64,000 nucleotides of DNA from contig NBAY01000015.1 in NCBI GenBank assembly GCA_002794775.1, positions 62,001 through 126,000 on the forward strand, given 5' to 3'. The notes under the pieces were generated by a model, which saw nothing but the letters and a program-made list of their open reading frames with translations, was not told the DNA's origin and made no database searches. The position numbers and the translations under genes were made by a program. Shown here one piece after another: positions 47,815-58,939 of this stretch; within the stretch, counting starts at the first letter, position 1, and every line of letters starts with the position of its first letter. The stretch is from Porodaedalea pini (Eukaryota > Basidiomycota > Agaricomycetes > Hymenochaetales > Hymenochaetaceae).

Positions 47815-49514
47815 GATAGGCTTTACATGGGCTCTAACGCTTCATTGTGAATAAGTAACTCGTATTTAACAGAGCCAATACATTGCACGACCACGGCACT
47901 GCTACCTGTTTGTTGCAGTCCTATTCTAGGAGCAGACTGACTAGAGGGGAGAACTAAGAATAGATGCAGGGCAGTTAGAAATCATCAGACGCAGGCACGT
48001 TCAGCACATCTGCTGTAGCCACGACTTGGTCAAGCCAAGTTACGATCTGATCATTCCGCTCTAGGCCTGTATTTATTTTTGGAACATAGCTAAGTATAGA
48101 TGCAATGCAGCAGAAAGATAGGCCCGTGTTGGCTGTGGAGTAGGACTTTGACTAGTGATGATGATCGCACGTACCCGAGTGGCTTTGCTCTATTTTTAGA
48201 TAAAGACACGTCATCATTTTCATTCTCACGTGCGCATCATCACTTTCGAGTCGAACCAAATTGATCTGACTCCTATCACTCCTTGCTACTGAACTGTTTG
48301 TCGAAGGAAATCCCAAAGCAAAACTCTTATGCCGAAAGCCTGCTTATATTTCCTTGACATCTCAAACAACCTCCTGTCACTAAATGATTTCTACGACCTG
48401 GCATAACTCTCTGTTCTCATGTGAGCTCCTTGCACATATCAAAGCTTTGTAGTCTAGCTCTTTATGGCAGATTGAGAATCTTGACGAAGATTTTACGTAT
48501 AACAACATTGATAATTTTAGCTTCCTCGTGGTCAGCCAACGTTGTGATGCTCGTTTGCTGAATTCAGGTCCATACTCTTTGGGGATTCAATACTTTCTCG
48601 TCATGCCACTACCCATTCTCTCGTCTCATGCCAGTATCTGCAGTGTATTCAGGGACAGACGACGCAGTTAAGCCCGACACATCCTTCGGCAACACGTCCC
48701 ACTATTGGCGTTGGTTCCGAGTCTCTCACACTGACTTTCTCTGTGTTCTTTCTATTATCCTACAAGGCCTGGTGAGTTTGCCTTTTTTTATTAGTTTTTT
48801 TTTTCTCTGGATTTCCATAGACAAGTGCGCTTAATACGGAAAGGTAATCTCAGTAATTTCAGGATGACTCGAGTCCTGTAGCAATTTCCAGATCGTAGAC
48901 TACCCTCTCTCAATCAGAGAACCTTGTCTGACAGGGCGATTGCGGAGCAGCTGTGCAACAAGGTTCCCTTCAAGCTCAGAGATCATAGCTCGATCATGTC
49001 ACTTGTTAGAACAAAAGGGCAGCTCCCACTGCGAAATCTAATTCCTGATGAGGAACGGTCGGAGAACTCAATGCATGACTTCTGCGTTTGAAATGAAAGG
49101 TATGTCCTCTTGTAATATTAATGGCTGCTTGAACTCCGGCCTGAGAACCTCTGACCAACACAATCTCAAGCACATAAAACAAGGGCAGATACGATCTTAT
49201 AATTACTTACCGTAATCAGAACGCTCACGCTCACACAAATACAGCGATGCATGTATAACATCTCTCTCATCGCTTGATCATCGCGTGCTTCTTTCTAAGA
49301 CAGGATAAGCGGCCAGAGCTCAGTTTGGCACGATGCTCCGGCGTCTCGACTTTTTAATCACTAGTAAACAATCTTCACGGTTTCATGCCTTCTTCATCAA
49401 TGATTTCTCGATTTGACTTCGGGTTTAATGCCACCTGATTCGGGTCGGCGCAATGGAAGAGACTGATGTTGGCTTCTTGTTATAAGTCCAATGGCCCTCC
49501 CGACGCGTAGATTA
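47815..49514. other. Intergenic with dispersed repeat
   Basis: No gene with support. 47,955-48,310 is a dispersed repeat (see separate entry). A frame at 48,628-48,834 has no recognisable content. Confidence 0.5.
47955..48310. repeat. Dispersed repeat, partner at 58,595-58,925
   Basis: Shares long blocks such as GACGCAGGCACGTTCAGCAC and GGCTGTGGAGTAGGACTT with 58,595-58,925 in the same orientation, with many substitutions. No coding content. Confidence 0.75.
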
Positions 49515-49525
49515 CATATAAAAGG
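49515..49525 (+). promoter_or_regulatory. TATA-like element of zinc-cluster paralogue 2
   Basis: ATATAAAAGGCGC lies about 100 bases before the start at 49,621. A similar TTAAAAGGCGG lies about 80 bases before the paralogue at 54,674, so this core is conserved between the two genes. Confidence 0.5.
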
Positions 49526-49620
49526 CGCATGGAAAGCCAGAAGCTCAACATTGCCATCCTTTCATCCGGGGCGACCTTCACTACCCAAGACCTACTGTAT
49601 TCACAACTACGTTACTCTCA

Positions 49621-50344
49621 ATGCCTCCTTCTCAAATTGACACCGCACTCGCAGGCAAGGTTGTTTCTCACTTGAACACAGTCTACTCAGTGTTGTGCGA
49701 CGCAAGTCTCTCCAACTCGATATACGATCTCTCCTCCGGACGTATACCGGGATCGATCGCTGTCGTAGCTGGAACGCCACTTGAGCGCCTACTTGAAGAC
49801 CTTGCGCCTGTTCCCTTTGCAACTCCAGAGGTGCGACGCGAGAAAAATATAAGCCCTTGTGAGCTGTGCACAAATAATCATCAAGGTGTTCGTACATTGT
49901 TACTCTGCCCATGCTTTATTCAAGACTAATGACGGCCTGATTTCTTAGTGCATCATCATGTCTTGAGCCAACGCCAAAGTTATGTGAGAAATGCAGGAGT
50001 CGTGGGATGACACAGTGTGCACTGAAGGTGAGCTCTTGCAGTCTTAATTGACGACGATGTCAAGCATGTTCCAGATCTCTTGCATTTTGTCCCTAGAATG
50101 TCCCCAGGAATGAGCAACAGCTTGTTCCCACCCATATTGAGGCTCAGCAAGGAACCGAGGTTGTCGCTAATGGTTATCAAACTCCTTCAACAGTCCAACT
50201 TCACATTGTAGGCTTATATGTCGACGTCTTGATGAATTTCTGCTGACCCTTGACTCCTTGAACCCTCGCAGCGAAGAGATTGCCGTTACGAATTACGCTG
50301 TTAACAACCATATGCATCATTTTGTGTACCACAGTGGCTTTTAG
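49621..50344 (+). pseudogene. Small zinc-cluster-like protein, paralogue 2, probably frameshifted
   Basis: Starts MPPSQIDTALAGKV, like its paralogue at 54,674. Exon 1 (49,621-49,887) is exactly 267 bases in both. It ends PCELCTNNHQG at a GTTCGT donor. Exon 2 (49,949-50,027) is 79 bases against 81 in the paralogue, so the second half LCEKCRSRGMTQCALK is out of frame and TGA follows soon after TGC. Later exon traces remain (NYAVNNHMHHFVYH near 50,300). Either a recent pseudogene or a truncated protein. Confidence 0.65.
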
Positions 50345-50677
50345 TGACTTCCTATTTTCCCACCGTTTGATTAGTCTGCATGGCACGTAGAGGGCTGCTT
50401 GTCGCTTTGTGGCATCAAAATCTGTACAAGAAAATGTATGCTTTGCCGACCGTGCTTAGCTGAGGCACTTCACCGTGGTAAGAAAGCAGGATGTCTGTGC
50501 CGCCTATAAGTTCAATACGTCCTCAGGATAGAAGAAAAAAAGCCTGCGGCGTATTTCAAGATCATAATATTGTCAGCCGGCCGGCCCTTTTCAATAAAGT
50601 ACCGACATACACCTACATATCAGACAGAGCGGACACACCATTTTGAAACTTACCGTCTCGATGCAGAAGGTCAGAGT
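50345..50677. other. Intergenic
   Basis: Lies between the tail of zinc-cluster paralogue 2 and the 3' end of kinase-Tup1 copy 2. Nothing recognised. Confidence 0.45.
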
Positions 50678-53435
50678 CTATAATGTTGTGTATCTCCCTA
50701 AAAAGAAAATGAGTGAGAGCCTTTCGACGGTAGTCAGGAAAACTGACATAACTTCGCTTGCATGTCACCAATTCCACTTGCAAGTATTTCGCCAACGGGA
50801 CTAAGGAAAATCGAGACGACCGAATCATCATGGGTTCGGAGCATGAGCTTCACTTGCCTAGCGCCATGTTCCCAGAACTGAATGATGTGATCTCCCGACC
50901 CGTGCTTGAGCCATCGCCCTTCATGGTTCATCATGAAATAATCATTGGGTGCGGCATAGTTCAGTGTATTCACTCTCGCGTGTTCACCGCATTCTCCTGT
51001 GAGAATCGCATCACATCCCTTAACGAGAACAGCTGTGTGGCCTTTCGATGATGTTCCAGTGGAGAGGGCCTCTTTGTGGATGTGTTTGTCTATGAGTGTG
51101 CTAATGTCCCACGACTTGAGTGTATTATCGAGGCTCGCAGTCACAATACGCCTCCCGTCCTGCGTGAATGTGACTGAATAAACGGAATGCTGGTGACCTT
51201 GGAGACGTTCAACGAGATTCCCAGTCTTTGTGTCCCAGATACGCACGACTCTGTCGAGTGCACTGGCTGCGACAAAACTCTCGTCAGGGGAGATTGCAAT
51301 GCTCGTCACGCTGGCGTCGATGCCAAAAGTCTTGTTATCTCTCAAGATCTTCCGCCTTCCGGTCTCCAGATCCAGTAACAATAATTCTCCCATTTTTTGA
51401 GAGATCAAGCGAATATATATCTTGCTGGTGGTCCTTAAAGATTTGTTTCACGCAGTGTCTTGCGATGTCCCAGATCTATAGAGTTCAGATCATTTTTGCA
51501 ATGGCAAAGAGATGAAGGAATGTCAGAAAGCCGCAGCTCACCCTGATCTTCTTGTCTTCATAACCAGCCACCAGAAATTTGCCGTCATGGCTAAAACAGA
51601 TATCCCGTATGTAAGGTTCATTCGCTTGGCTCATACTGCTGTGGTTCAGGATGCTGGAGGACCAGTTTGTGTCAGTGACATAGTCACTGTTATATATTAA
51701 GGAACGCCACAAACCATACTATCTGTCCTGTTTTTGTATCGTAAATTTGGGCTATATGGTTACATCCTGTGGCAAGATAATTTCCATCGGTAGAAAATCG
51801 CATGGAGAACACCTCGCTGAAATAAATCAGTGTTTTGTTCTGAACGGGAATAAATGAATTCGCAAACCTTTGATGATTCAATGTATGAGCATGATCAACA
51901 TGTGATATACGCTTCAATGTCGAATTTAGGCTAGAAGACGAAGTCTTCGAATGTATGTCCTTACGAAAACCACCGCTCAAGAGTGGAGGAAGCGTTCCCA
52001 TATATGTATCTTGCGGCCACGGCAGCGACGATGAAGAGGTTAGTGCGATTGATTCTCCTGAATCCAGATACGGCTTGTGCGACTCTAGCATCGTGTCACC
52101 TGTAATTGCCATGAAGAGAATTTGCGATGAGGAAAGGCCGAAACATAAGTCGGGGAGGACAGACCTCTAGTTTTCTCGATGCTTGTCTGTTGTATTTCCT
52201 GCAAGTCCCTGTCACCTTGAGATCCGCAAAACTTCTCTCGCGCTAGCAGGAATTTAGCGTGTTCCATCTCACCCAAAACAAACACCATGCGTGGGCGACT
52301 AGCTGGATTGTGATTCCAGCATGCCAGACAAATTTTCTTGATCGCATCTTCGGCTTCCGAATCAACGTCCACGGAGGTACGTGGTGGAAACGAAGGCAAC
52401 TCATGCCTTGTTATAGCTGCTATAACTTGTATATCCAAGAGAGACACGTAAGGACGTTGGCGGAAATACAGTTCCTTCAGTTCCTCAAGACAACATTTTG
52501 GAGCAGGGCTTTAACAAGATAACAACAAGATAGCTCACAAAGATGGTCATGCCGAATGCCCACACGTCCGACTTCACCGTATGCCCCATGGAATGTCCGT
52601 GTAGCAGCCCAGGTGATGCGAGCAGTTCATAGGCGAGGTACCGTGATGTCCCTCTAATTCCCGTACTGATATTGGCTAAGCTCCGGCTTGCAGCGATCAT
52701 ACGGGAACATCCAAAGTCACAAATGAGAGCATCCCCGGATTCAGATACAAGGACATTATCCTAATGCACCTTGGTAAATTGAAAACGTGCCATCCAAAAT
52801 CAACCTACATACCGATTTTATGTCCGAATGGATCACTCCTTGCTCGTGAAGGTACGCAAGACCTCGAGCGATGCCAACAAGCTGAAATCTTGTGAATAAA
52901 AATGCCTGATGGTTCAAAGAACACGCGCATACCAGATGTGTCAAATCACATTCTGGGTACGAGTTGACATAGGTCCAAGCTGATCCCTTGTCCATCCATT
53001 CCGACACGAGCAATGGATAACCAGTTGTGCTGTCGATAGCATAGCCTAGTAGGGAAAGAATATTAGGGTGCCTAAGCTTCGCCCAAACGTATATCTCTTT
53101 CTCGAAGAGCTGAAACGCTATTATTTAGAAATTCATCGTCGCATGAGGCGCGGTATGATCCTTACGAGCTTTATATCTTCCCTCAAGTAGAAGCGCAGAC
53201 GTTTGATGGCTACCTTGATCTTGCCTCGGTCGGTGAGTACGCAACGTGCCTTAGAAACATCTCCATATGCGCCTCCTCGGACGACTTTGGCCTCCCTAAA
53301 GGTGATGCGGCCCGAAAGATCGAGATGAGTCAGTTCTGCAAGTATCGCAGGTACGACACAAAGCAACGGATTTGAGTCTTCTGGAGACACTTCATGATCA
53401 GAGTCAGAGTCTACCTGGCCCATAGACGTAGACAT
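50678..53435 (-). CDS. Serine/threonine kinase fused to a Tup1-type WD40 propeller (copy 2, complete)
   Basis: Begins MSTSMGQVDSDSDHEVSPED at 53,435. Kinase: Gly loop RGGAYGDV at residues 53-60; VAIK at 75-78; LLVSEWMDKGSAW; HSDIKS joined across an intron to DNVLVSESGDALICDFG; GIRGTSRYLAYELLAS; DVWAFGMTIF; CLACWNHNPASRPRM. An HSD replaces the usual HRD. A linker (RFANSFIPVQ) leads to WD40 blades of the Tup1 type: FSMRFSTDGNYLATGCNHIA, YIRDICFSHDGKFLVAGYED, SVAISPDESFVAASALDRVV and NLVERLQGHQHSVYSVTFTQ. It ends AKLWRYTTL after a final intron. Tup1 itself is a transcriptional corepressor with an N-terminal tetramerisation helix; here a kinase takes that place. Targets unknown. Confidence 0.88.
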
Positions 53436-54593
53436 TACTCAGAGCAGAATGAGAAAGAGATTGTATCGCTTCAACGAAGAGAGTTTCATTTTAACTTCTG
53501 AGATTTAACTCGCGAGTGTTTGCTGGAGAAAAGATGCTGACAAAGTCAGACTTTAAACGTGTCAAAATAGATTACGTGATCTCTGCTTGACCTCCACTTC
53601 CTCCCAGTGTCCCAGACAATCGTACTCTCATTTACTTGGACGCCCCATTGCCATCTCCGATGAACACTCGGATCTCTGTGTTCAGGAGTCTGTGATACTT
53701 CATGAATATAAGAAGACTCAGAAGCCAGCCGTACAACAGTCTGACGCCACCGGTGTCGATTTAGCGAGTTTGTTAACGAAGAAAGGTCGAGATGAGAACA
53801 AGTCTCTCAATGATGGAGGAAAGCTTGAAAATTGGTTTGTGAAGCAATATGCGTCCACTGTGGAAGCAGTGGGAGTCCGTATCTCGAAGCTCGTCGAAAT
53901 CTGGTGAAGGTACAGTACTCCGATTGCCAACTGCAACACCGGTAATGGGGGGCATACTGCAGAGATACAGTTGTACGCGCTTGCAAGCTGAAAGGACTCT
54001 AGACTCTATACTTTCAAGTAGAGATCCGATGGCCGTGGCCTTCGAATCAGAACTGTATGAGTGTAACTATACTCATGCAGTGAATTTCTGCATGTGCGTG
54101 TCTCTCATCATTGCATGGTAAGTTTGCATACCATGAGCCGTTCATAAGTCCATCACCTTCCAGACCTTTAGATTCATTAATGTTATTATTTTTATTATTT
54201 TTAATCGAGGCTCGGCTGATTCGAAGAAAAGCCAGTACATTAATCCCTACCATTGTATTTTGCCTGAAGAGAACCTCGTGTCATGCATATGGTTGCTGTT
54301 TTACGGCTGACCAATCTACACCAGTAGGAAGTCGAGTGGTCGGCCTCGTGGACCTTTTCTTTTCTCCCTTTGACTTCTGACCCTTTAAAATCACATCTCT
54401 CCTAATCACCGACTTCATATGCATCATCTGCGTCATATCCTTTTCATTTTTGCCTTCGTATCGGCTTCATCCTGGCTTTCATTTTAAGCTTCATATTGGA
54501 GTTCATTTCATTCATCACCGCCAACCTGGACTTTTCGGGGATTCTCTCCTATCGGTCTTTATCAAACGCGATTCGAGTTCTTCCCGCCGGCGC
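53436..54593. other. Intergenic, with an unassigned open stretch
   Basis: 53,587-53,907 (+) is open (RPIAISDEHSDLC ... LENWFVKQYASTVEAVG) but has no ATG at its start and no recognised domain; it might be an exon of an unknown gene. 54,180-54,210 is T-rich. The rest is probably the promoter of kinase-Tup1 copy 2 and of the next gene. Confidence 0.4.
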
Positions 54594-54603
54594 ATTAAAA
54601 GGC
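54593..54603 (+). promoter_or_regulatory. Core promoter element of zinc-cluster paralogue 3
   Basis: The TTAAAAGGCGG sequence matches the element before paralogue 2 and sits about 80 bases before the start codon. Confidence 0.4.
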
Positions 54604-54673
54604 GGATGCGAGCCAGATGGACATCGGCTCTCACAATCTGCACTTACCCACTAATCTAATCCACTAGCACATT

Positions 54674-55424
54674 ATGCCTCCCCCTCAAATTGACACTGAA
54701 CTCGCCAACAAAATCTTGACGCCGGTGGATGCAGTCTACCCGGTTTCAACTGACGTTGCCCTCCTCAGCACGCTATACGCCATCTTCTCTGGCACTGCAC
54801 CTGGTTCAGTTGCTGTGGTCGCAGGAACGCCACTCGCCCACCTTCTCGACATCCTTGCGCCTTTTTTCTCTGAAACAAGGAGGACACCCCATGCAACCAA
54901 TAGAAATCCGTGCGAGTCGTGCTCGAAGAGTCACCATCGCGTCTGTGTTCCCACATTGTATAATGAGACATGATGTGACTTATGATTTTTTTATTTCAGT
55001 GCGTCATCGTATCATCCGCGAGTGATTCAACATTGTGTGAGAGATGCAGGAGACATGGGCTACTGCAATGTGCTGCGAAGGTCAGTCTCTGTAACTTTAT
55101 TTGGTAATAGACGTCCCTCGCATTTGTTAATCTCAGATATTCCACCCTCAGGAGACCCAGCTGGATAGGCAGCGTCACCGCGGCAGATCTGCTTTCCGGA
55201 ATGATCACGGCACTCACGTCGGCGTTCTTCACCAAGGCGTCCATCAACAACTGAGGTCTGGGACGTAAGCAAAGATAGTCGGTGAACTGATAAGTTTTGT
55301 TGACTTTGGTAATTTGAGAAATTTTAGCGAAGAAATGCAGCTCGAAAACTACGTTGTCAACGATGCAGTTCCTTACTTTGCGTATCCCAATGACCAGTTG
55401 GGTTCCAGCTTTCCCACCGCGTGA
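54674..55424 (+). CDS. Small zinc-cluster-like protein, paralogue 3 (intact)
   Basis: Exons 54,674-54,940, 55,000-55,080, 55,137-55,264 and 55,328-55,424 join in phase to give 190 residues. The first 79 residues are unrecognised but shared with paralogue 2 (GSVAVVAGTPLAHLLDILAP). Cysteines at 80, 83, 90, 102, 105 and 113 give CX2CX6CX11CX2CX7C (PCESCSKSHHR | C ... LCERCRRHGLLQCAAK), matching Zn(II)2Cys6 clusters. The tail carries NYVVNDAVPYFAYP, similar to the last exon of paralogue 2. No transcription-factor middle domain is present. Possibly a short DNA- or RNA-binding regulator; function unknown. Confidence 0.75.
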
Positions 55425-55646
55425 CGGACCACGGAACTTGCAGACTACTATGATTGTTTGTAGCGTGTGATGTTGAAATGGAAAAACATGTGTGCACACA
55501 TCTCGTTTAGATGTGTATAGTCGAACAGAAACGACAACAAGGCCGAGAAAAATGGGGAGTTTGAAGCTTCGAACACGTGCCGGCTGTGACGCGCCCCGTG
55601 ACGTGTCGCGTCTCGTCTGCAAATCGCACTTGACGAACAGTTTAGC

Positions 55647-56301
55647 ATGGCCTCTACCAGTCTCTTCGAGCCATGCGTGCGAGCGCCACTCCTCAGCCTC
55701 GGAAAAACGGCTCTACTTGTCCTCCCTGGTGCTCGCACGGACTTGAAGTCTGACTTGGAAAGCAAAGACGACGCAGAGCTTGTCGATGACCATTCGAGTC
55801 GTGTCGTTCAAGTGACGGTCGAGGCTGCTCAGTGCGTATGCGCGAGCTGTTCGGGGGCTAAAGGAAGCTCGCTAATGGTGTCGATGTCTCTTCATCGTCG
55901 CGTGGACTGGCAGGGGTGGGAAGAAGGCTAGAGAGGCCGACACAATCGCGGCATTTTTCCTCATGCAGCATGAAATTTCGGTGAGTCCCCGCATTCTTTA
56001 TCCTTGCTCCTGATGCAGTGTTCTTTATATATTTTTTCCTTCCTTGCGTCATGTTATACGGACACAGAACCTCATTACATCCATCCTCCGCTCGCACTCG
56101 ATACACCCGCTCCCAACGCCTATCCAGTTCGTCCAGTCCGAAGGCTCTACGCCATACACGCTCACTGCCGAGAATCGACCGTGGCCATATGGAAAGTCAC
56201 TCGGTCTGGTGTGGGGCAATGAGCACATCCTACCGAGCGCGGTGAAATGGACGTTCTGGTTCGCGGTTCAGCCTGATGGCAGGCGTGCCACTCAAACGTA
56301 A
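55647..56301 (+). CDS. Unrecognised three-exon gene
   Basis: Exons 55,647-55,831, 55,914-55,980 and 56,068-56,301 join in phase with GT-AG introns and give 161 residues, MASTSLFEPCV to GRRATQT. The joins produce VEAAQGGKKAREADTIAAFF and HEISNLITSILRSHSI. The C-terminal part (PYTLTAENRPWPYGKSLGLV, SAVKWTFWFAVQPDG) looks like a folded domain but I do not recognise it. The clean splice phases support a real gene. Confidence 0.5.
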
Positions 56302-57440
56302 AAGTTGGCCGTGTTTGCACTGTGCGCACGTTGTATTTTTGGACTTGTTGTAGCGCTAGCAAACATGTGTATTCATTCAAGTCAAGAATTATAATGAGAT
56401 ATTACGAGACTGGGATGTCAGCTTAAAGTGGCTTTCTTTTTCCGCTCTTTCGACCTTCTATCTTGCGGATAATTCACGTCAGCCAGAAAGAAAGATGTGA
56501 TAATAATGTATCACTCACCGTACGTCTAAGAACAGCAGACCCCATAGCCTTCACTGAAGTACAGAGCTCGAGTCAAAAAGCTGAAGAGTACCTGAGGAGC
56601 ACCAACTCCCTCGATGGGATGCAGAGCAGATAGACAAGATGGGAAGTGTTCTACTACAAGTCATAATCGTGTCTTGACCAGCTCCTCAAAGCTCTATGAA
56701 CAGCGGACGAGCAAAAGTGTGACACCATCAGGCCAAGATGCTGAGAGTAATATATCGGGATAGCCAGGGATATACAATGTGTGACACCCGTAGATGCCTA
56801 GAAGGACAGGATATGCGGAAGCCCGAGCTCGAGTGGATGACAGTAGTGGAGAACAAGAAAGCTGTGAGGAGATGTGTGACTGTCGTGAGTCACAAGCTCG
56901 GTACCGAGAGTCAACTGCTTGTCGCGGCCATTCACCGCCCGAAACGACCTTCGCTCTCTTCAAACTTCCATCTCCCATACTCAGTAGTGCACTTGAAGAG
57001 GCTGCTTACCCCAACTAATAATACTGACAAGACTGACAATACTTCATTGATAAGCAGTTTCTTGCTCATGCAGCCGGACATCGTTGGGCATCAATGGAAG
57101 ACGCGCATCGCAGTCCGCTTTGACTTGCTCTAGTCATCCGAGAGATGAGATTTCCGGTATTGTAGGACCTTCACAGCATACAAACCTCGGAAAAACTGAA
57201 GGAAATGGCAGTGCGGTGTTCGCTTGACACAGAGAACATCACCAGCATTACATGCCCGGTCCCTAAGGGCAAGTACAGCTTCAGCGAGCCCCTGTTGTAA
57301 ACTTATGAATATCGCTTCCGAAGGCTCCTGCTAGACACGCGAAGTACTTCACTCTCGCATGTCTCTTACTATGGATTTATAGACGTTGCTGTAGTGTTTG
57401 AATCCTTTTGAAGAGGCCACGCTAGTCTCATCGACGAACA
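56302..57440. other. Intergenic
   Basis: No gene or repeat recognised. The frame at 56,738-57,133 has no known domain. Confidence 0.45.
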
Positions 57441-58346
57441 ATGAGCAGGAGGCGACTCGGACGAACGAATACGTGCACATTTCCTGGAAAAGTGTATTGG
57501 CTTGAGTTTTCCCCTACTGACGCTCGACGTACTCAGAAGTCGTACAAATCGAAGATACCATCTCCAATATTAGAAGTGCAGTACTCCCTCAAACTCAACA
57601 CCCCCCAGGTCCTCGCAGACCACGCCCTTCTTAACAACATTGCACCTGAGATCATCAGCCGCATCTTTGATCTCGGAACACACGAAAATCAGCGCCTCCA
57701 GACCATCCTCGCTTGTCTCCCGGCACTGGCGTGCCCTCGCCCTCACAACCACGACTCTCTGGTTATACATCACGCTGGACCATGATCGGAACTACGGCCG
57801 CGGGGCGGAACTTCCCCGCAAGATCTGCACACATATGAAGCGTGCACAAGCCGCACGCATCTGCTCCGACCTCGACTTCCGGGATGTAGAATCATTGGCG
57901 GAGGCCCGTGCGTTAATGCAAGCGCTTCATCCGCACCTCTTGCGCTGCTTCTCGTTTTGCGTGAGTGTACCGGACTGGGATTGGATGGTGGTCGTTACAG
58001 ATCAGTGCGGGAACATGCATGAGAGCCTGAGGCGCTCGTGCTACGTATTGATTCTGGGGATAATGAGGATGTTGTACCTGTGCCGCTGTTGACAGGCACG
58101 TTCCCCCGTCTGGTGAGCATCACGCTCGAGCAGTTGTCACTAGTACTCGCGTACGTGATCACAAAGGTGTACGCCACGCATCTCCGGTGCTTCCATCTGA
58201 TGTATGACAAGCGGCACCACGTGCAGAAGCGTATCCTAGATGCGCTGCGTAAGTTTCATTCTGCGCTCGCAATGGCACACGAACTAAAAGATGTCTACAT
58301 CCAATCCTCGATCCTCGACTCCGACAGCTCTGAGGCTCTCGTCTAG
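57441..58346 (+). pseudogene. F-box protein remnant
   Basis: The F-box-like start NIAPEIISRIFDLGTHENQR is followed, in a different frame, by LVSRHWRALALTTTTLWLYI, the usual F-box continuation in fungi. A second frame change separates this from TGTFPRLVSITLEQLSLVLA and later leucine-rich text. At least two frame shifts are therefore needed to read the whole, so it is probably dead. F-box proteins recruit substrates to SCF ubiquitin ligases. Confidence 0.7.
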
Positions 58347-58594
58347 CGCTTCGGCGTGAATAGGCATGTCTCGCATCTCACAGACCTCACACTCTCACAC
58401 GAGGGTATTTTCATTGAATGTGTGTGTCGCTGCTAGCACATTAAAGTCCGAGCTTAAAATAATCCTGTTGCCATATACGTTTGATATCATTGAAGCCTGT
58501 AGAGCATGCAGTCAGCTAAGAGAAAAGAGAAGTAATATCAAGTTATGGCTCGGAATGTATGCTAAGGTGGATTTGTTCTTTTCTAAGATAAAAT

Positions 58595-58925
58595 ACACAA
58601 GGGCAGTTAGAAAACAAGAGACGCAGGCACGTTCAGCACATGTAATGTGTCCGCCTGTTCAAGCCAGGTTGCAATCCAATCATTCTGTTCTGGGCTTGTG
58701 TTTATTTTGGAAGAGAGCGAAGTACAGATGCAGAGCAGAGCAGAAAGACAAGCCTGTATGTGTGTCGGCTGTGGAGTAGGACTTGGACTGGAGATGCCGG
58801 TGACTCCTCTATGTTAAGATCATCATTGCTGTCTGACTCTGAATCAATCCCATGTTTTTGCCTCCGAACCAGATTGATCTGACCGCTGTCAATCCTTGTT
58901 GCTGAACTATTGTCGAAAACAAATC
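58595..58925. repeat. Dispersed repeat, partner at 47,955-48,310
   Basis: A same-strand, diverged copy of the repeat upstream of zinc-cluster paralogue 2. The right end adjoins TTATAAAATAATGAAGGTGG, which also has a relative near 30,335. Confidence 0.75.
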
Positions 58926-58939
58926 ACTAGTAGTTGCCC

